From: DATGYC01 sp035298385
GTDB taxonomy: Bacteria; Bacillota; Sulfobacillia; Symbiobacteriales; Symbiobacteriaceae
DNA length: 8,719 bases
Reading direction: 5' to 3'
Assembly: GCA_035298385.1 (NCBI GenBank)
Contig: DATGYC010000143.1
Location: forward strand, 1-8,719
Made by a program: the position numbers and the translations under genes. How positions within the stretch are numbered: position 1 is the first letter of the stretch; each line of letters starts with the position of its first letter. This document shows positions 6,025 to 8,719 of the stretch, piece after piece. Below the pieces are notes generated by a model. That model did not search any database and had not been told where the DNA came from. It saw nothing but the letters and a program-made list of their open reading frames with translations.

Positions 6025-7176
6025 TTAGGGGAGGGGAAATCGCTGCCGCATCTGAATGAGCTTGAAGCGGGTGGCGTCTGTCAGGTGCCCGAGATGCCAG
6101 GGGGCGTTGTAGACGGGGTGGGTGTGGGCGGTCACGAGGGGCGCCCCGCCTGAGTCGATCGCGGTCACCAGGGTGGAGTGGTCGTAGACGCCATCGTTCT
6201 GGCCCGCTTGGTCAGGCCAGGCGTAGGTGATCACGTCGCCGGGGCTTAAGCGGCCGAGGGCGCTACTTATCTGCTGCAGGGTTCCCTCAGCCAGGACGGT
6301 GCCATAGGCGAAGTCTGGGCCGCGCGGCGGGTGGAGCAGGAAGCGCTGGAGCCCGTCCGCATTGATCCAGGGTCGGGAGCCGGTGCTGGTCTGAAAGTCA
6401 TAGTACCAGGCGGCATTCCACTCGCCGGGCCAGTGGGGGGCACTACCGCCCTCTTGGTCCCCGAGGGCCTGAGAGATGAAGTTGGCGCAGTCATCTCGTT
6501 CGCTCCGGTAGCGCGGGTTAAAGTCGTCCCACCAGCGGGTGGCGTAGGCGACGGCCCGCTCGGGCTGGTAGCGGCCCTCGGACTCTGTCCGGCGGGGGAT
6601 GATCAGCGAGGGTGTGAGGAAGGTGGGCCGGTCGGGGCGCCCCACCGGGAGCGGTCTCGGCGTCTGGTGGTCCGGCCCGAGATGCGACTGAAAGAGGGTG
6701 TCGACGTAGGCATCCTGCCGGACCAGCCACTGCCCGTTCACACGGTAGAGCTCCATCTCGTGGTCGTAGACCATCTGGGTCAGGTTCTCGCCGGAGCGGG
6801 TCCGGTACTGCCAGCGGAGTCGCAGGTGCTCGCGGACCTGAACAGAGGCACGCTCCCCAGCGACCTGGACGTTGCGGAGGATGACGGCTACGCCAGCCTT
6901 CTGGATGGAGACGCCGGCCTGCGCCTGCCAGCTCTGCAGGTGGCGGGCCCGGGCCTTCTCCCAGGCGAGGAGCTTTGGCCCGGTCACGCCCCCGCCCGGT
7001 CGCGGGTCGTAGAGTGGGTCGAGTCTCGTCTCATTCCCCGGCTTGAGCCCTGCTTGCGCGCGGGCCTCCATCACCTTGTAGACCGCCGCCGTCAGGTCCG
7101 GCTTGGGCGAGGCGAGGGCGCCGGTCGGTGTGAGTACCAGGAGGAGAAGGCCAGTGACGATGATCGCGTGCTTCAA
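6025..7176 (-). CDS. Exported Amidase_6-type cysteine hydrolase (putative amidase domain protein)
   Basis: From the TTG start this is a 383-residue protein. A signal peptide spans residues 1-22, with a likely cut after ALA. Residues about 95-160 include an Arg-rich strand region and the pattern YDHEMELYRVNGQWLVRQ, like the non-catalytic N-terminal part of other secreted Amidase_6 proteins. The C-terminal half (about 200-375) fits Amidase_6, an NlpC/P60-like fold: DDCANFISQAL with candidate nucleophile Cys230, PWINADGL (269-276), SPGDVITYAW (311-320), DHSTLV with candidate His333, and HTH (351-353). The substrate is unknown; wall peptides are a guess from the fold. The TTG is chosen because GGAGGG (7188-7183) lies 6 bases upstream and the signal peptide then begins MKHAI. 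A GTG at 7218 has no such site. The next gene starts 96 bases later. Confidence 0.82.
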   Translation of the reverse strand: MKHAIIVTGLLLLVLTPTGALASPKPDLTAAVYKVMEARAQAGLKPGNETRLDPLYDPRPGGGVTGPKLLAWEKARARHLQSWQAQAGVSIQKAGVAVILRNVQVAGERASVQVREHLRLRWQYRTRSGENLTQMVYDHEMELYRVNGQWLVRQDAYVDTLFQSHLGPDHQTPRPLPVGRPDRPTFLTPSLIIPRRTESEGRYQPERAVAYATRWWDDFNPRYRSERDDCANFISQALGDQEGGSAPHWPGEWNAAWYYDFQTSTGSRPWINADGLQRFLLHPPRGPDFAYGTVLAEGTLQQISSALGRLSPGDVITYAWPDQAGQNDGVYDHSTLVTAIDSGGAPLVTAHTHPVYNAPWHLGHLTDATRFKLIQMRQRFPLP

Positions 7177-7253
7177 GAAGATCCCTCCGTGCGGACCGAT
7201 CTGCTCCTTAGTCTTCACGGAAGGGGAGCGCAGTAGGAGCGGCAGGCGGGACG

Positions 7254-7284
7254 AAAAGAGGACCGCGCCGTAGCACGGTCCTCT
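7254..7284 (-). terminator. Strong Rho-independent terminator after the dipeptidase gene
   Basis: A 12-bp stem with one G-U pair (7257-7268 with 7273-7284) closes a 4-base loop. On the minus strand it runs into TTTT (7257-7254). It begins 7 bases past the dipeptidase TAA, so that gene should be separate from the genes that follow. I see no clear promoter between here and the amidase-like start. Confidence 0.9.
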
Positions 7285-7291
7285 CTATCGC

Positions 7292-8656
7292 TTACTTCAT
7301 CGCTGAGGCCAACTCGTGCCAGTAGGTGTAGAGCACGCGCAGGCCCTTATCAAAGTTCTCCAGGTGGAAGTGCTCGTTCGGGGCGTGGACCTGCTCGGTC
7401 TCAAGGCCGAAGCCCATCAGCACCGAGGGGAGGTCCATCGTCCGCTGGAAGAGGCCGACGATCGGGATCGAGCCGCCGGACCGGATGAACTTGGCCTCGG
7501 CGCCGTAGCCCTCCGAGAGCGACTTCATCGCCGCCTGGATGGCGGGGTGCTCGATCGGGGTGATCGCAGCCGGGGTGCCCTCCTTGCGCTTCACGGTGAC
7601 GGAGACGCCCGGCGGCACGTTCGCCTTCAGGTGCGCCTCGATGGCGTCCTGGACCTGCACGGGGTCCTGGTCTGGGACCAGGCGGCAGGTGACCTTGGCG
7701 GTCGCCTCACACGGGATCACCGTCTTGGTCCCCTCGCCCTGGAAGCCGCCATAGATGCCGTTGATCTCCAGCGTCGGGCGGGCCCACATCCGCTCGAGCG
7801 CTGAGAAGCCCGGCTCACCGGGGAGCGCGGAGACCTTCAACTCGGTCTTCAGCTCCGCCTCATCGAATCGCAGGGAGGCGAAGTTCTCCCGCTCCTCGGC
7901 GGAGAGGGCACGGACCCCATCGTAGAAGCCCTTGACGGCCACGCCGCCCTCCGGGGTGTGCAGGGTCGCCACCAGGCGGGCCAGCGCCTGGGCAGCGTTC
8001 GGGGAGGCGCCGCCGTAGACGCCCGAGTGCAGGTCGCCCTTGGCGCCCGTCACGGTGAACTCCAGCGCCGCCAGGCCGCGCAGGGCGTAGGTCAGCGAGG
8101 GCACGCCGGGGGCGTAGAGGGCGGTGTCGGAGATGACCACGACATCGGCCTGCAGGAGGTCGGTGTGGCTCTCGACGAACCGCTCCAGGTTGACCGAGCC
8201 AGACTCCTCCTCGCCCTCGATCAGGAGCTTGAGGTTGATCGGGAGCTTCCCTTCCAGCTTGAGGAGACCCTCGATCGCCTTCAGGTGCATGAAGACCTGG
8301 CCCTTGTCATCCACAGCGCCACGGGCCCAGATCTTGTTCTCCTTGATGACCGCCTCGAAGGGCGGGTTCTCCCAGAGGTGGAGCGGGTCGACCGGCTGGA
8401 CGTCGTAGTGACCATAGATGAGGGCGGTGGGGAGGGCGGGATCCTCGATCCGCTCGGCGTAGACCAGCGGGTGGCCACCGGTCTCCATCACCTCAGCCTT
8501 GGTCAGGCCGACCTGGAGGCAAGCGGCCTTCAGCCACTCGGCGCAGGCCCGCAGGTCCCCAGCGTGGCTGGAGAGGGTACTGATCGACGGGAAGGCGAGG
8601 AAGGCCTTTAGTTCCTCAAGATGGCGATCCCGGTTGGCGGCAAAGTATTGGTCCAT
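7292..8656 (-). CDS. M20-family metallo-dipeptidase
   Basis: This 454-residue cytoplasmic hydrolase (no signal peptide) belongs to the ArgE/DapE/carnosinase clan and probably cleaves dipeptides or short peptides with two metal ions. Compared with carnosinase-type enzymes, the predicted ligands are His83 (GHYDVQP), bridging Asp116 (AVDDKG), Glu151, Asp177 (VVISDTA) and His424 (HAPNEH). Glu150 in EGEEESGS is the likely general base. GDLHSG (207-212) marks the start of the dimerisation lid, with His210 expected to reach the partner's active site. The length is normal and no key residue is missing. ATG 8656 is supported by GGGAGG (8673-8668), 11 bases upstream, a rather long spacing. A strong terminator follows, so it is likely a single-gene unit. 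The precise substrate cannot be read from the sequence. Confidence 0.92.
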   Translation of the reverse strand: MDQYFAANRDRHLEELKAFLAFPSISTLSSHAGDLRACAEWLKAACLQVGLTKAEVMETGGHPLVYAERIEDPALPTALIYGHYDVQPVDPLHLWENPPFEAVIKENKIWARGAVDDKGQVFMHLKAIEGLLKLEGKLPINLKLLIEGEEESGSVNLERFVESHTDLLQADVVVISDTALYAPGVPSLTYALRGLAALEFTVTGAKGDLHSGVYGGASPNAAQALARLVATLHTPEGGVAVKGFYDGVRALSAEERENFASLRFDEAELKTELKVSALPGEPGFSALERMWARPTLEINGIYGGFQGEGTKTVIPCEATAKVTCRLVPDQDPVQVQDAIEAHLKANVPPGVSVTVKRKEGTPAAITPIEHPAIQAAMKSLSEGYGAEAKFIRSGGSIPIVGLFQRTMDLPSVLMGFGLETEQVHAPNEHFHLENFDKGLRVLYTYWHELASAMK

Positions 8657-8657
8657 G

Positions 8658-8683
8658 GAAATGGATACCTCCCGAAAATGGAT
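8658..8683 (-). repeat. Short direct repeat around the dipeptidase ribosome binding site
   Basis: On the minus strand ATCCATTTTC (8683-8674) and ATCCATTTC (8666-8658) lie 17 bp apart on either side of GGGAGG. They could bind a regulator or be chance. Upstream, TAAGAT (8690-8685) is a poor -10 candidate without a -35 in the window. Confidence 0.3.
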
Positions 8684-8719
8684 GATCTTACGTTGTTCGA
8701 TTGTGGGGGCGGAAGTCCT

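Noticed and set aside
6331..7236. Open frame of 301 codons on the plus strand opposite the amidase-like gene
   Set aside because: It is antisense to a gene with clear motifs, has a low-complexity Gly/Val/Leu/Arg composition and no family signature. Long antisense frames are expected in high-GC coding DNA.
8685..8714. Promoter for the dipeptidase gene
   Set aside because: TAAGAT has four of six -10 bases but no -35 with acceptable spacing, and the window ends too soon to judge.

Overview
The window is high-GC bacterial DNA. All seven genes I accept lie on the minus strand, so transcription runs from right to left. The substrate-binding proteins are lipoproteins of the Gram-positive kind. Most genes carry strong GGGAGG-type ribosome binding sites, and there is an exported Amidase_6-type protein. 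Together these suggest a high-GC Firmicutes lineage, perhaps Symbiobacterium-like. The organism assignment is inference from gene content and style, not a match to a known genome.

Layout in transcription order: (1) 8656-7292, an M20 metallo-dipeptidase that forms its own unit and ends in a strong hairpin terminator at 7254-7284. (2) 7176-6025, an exported Amidase_6-type cysteine hydrolase starting at TTG. (3) 5928-4867, a BMP/PnrA-family lipoprotein. (4) 4866-4722, a 145-bp regulatory gap with three repeated TAGG-type motifs, a weak terminator, an extended -10 and an inverted repeat over the next gene's ribosome binding site. (5) 4721-3663, a second, closely related BMP/PnrA lipoprotein. (6) A 12-bp hairpin at 3619-3648. 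(7) 3608-2103, the double-domain ABC ATPase. (8) 2110-1007 and (9) 1007-129, two BPD_transp_2 permeases, closed by a terminator at 81-116. A 32-bp unit repeated twice fills positions 1-64 at the left edge.

Items 5 to 9 make a complete nucleoside ABC importer of the B. subtilis NupNOPQ / Lactococcus BmpA-NupABC type: surface lipoprotein, ATPase and two permeases, with overlaps of 8 nt and 1 nt joining the last three genes. The likely substrates are purine nucleosides, by family. The extra paralogous lipoprotein directly upstream suggests that two receptors feed one membrane complex. The amidase-like protein and the dipeptidase could act in cell-wall or peptide turnover; a functional link with nucleoside uptake is not shown by the sequence.

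I see no unambiguous new system here. The features that most deserve a second look are non-coding: the repeated motifs and the ribosome-site inverted repeat before the second lipoprotein, the hairpin between lipoprotein and ATPase, and the repeat at the left edge. No gene-free stretch reaches 300 bases.
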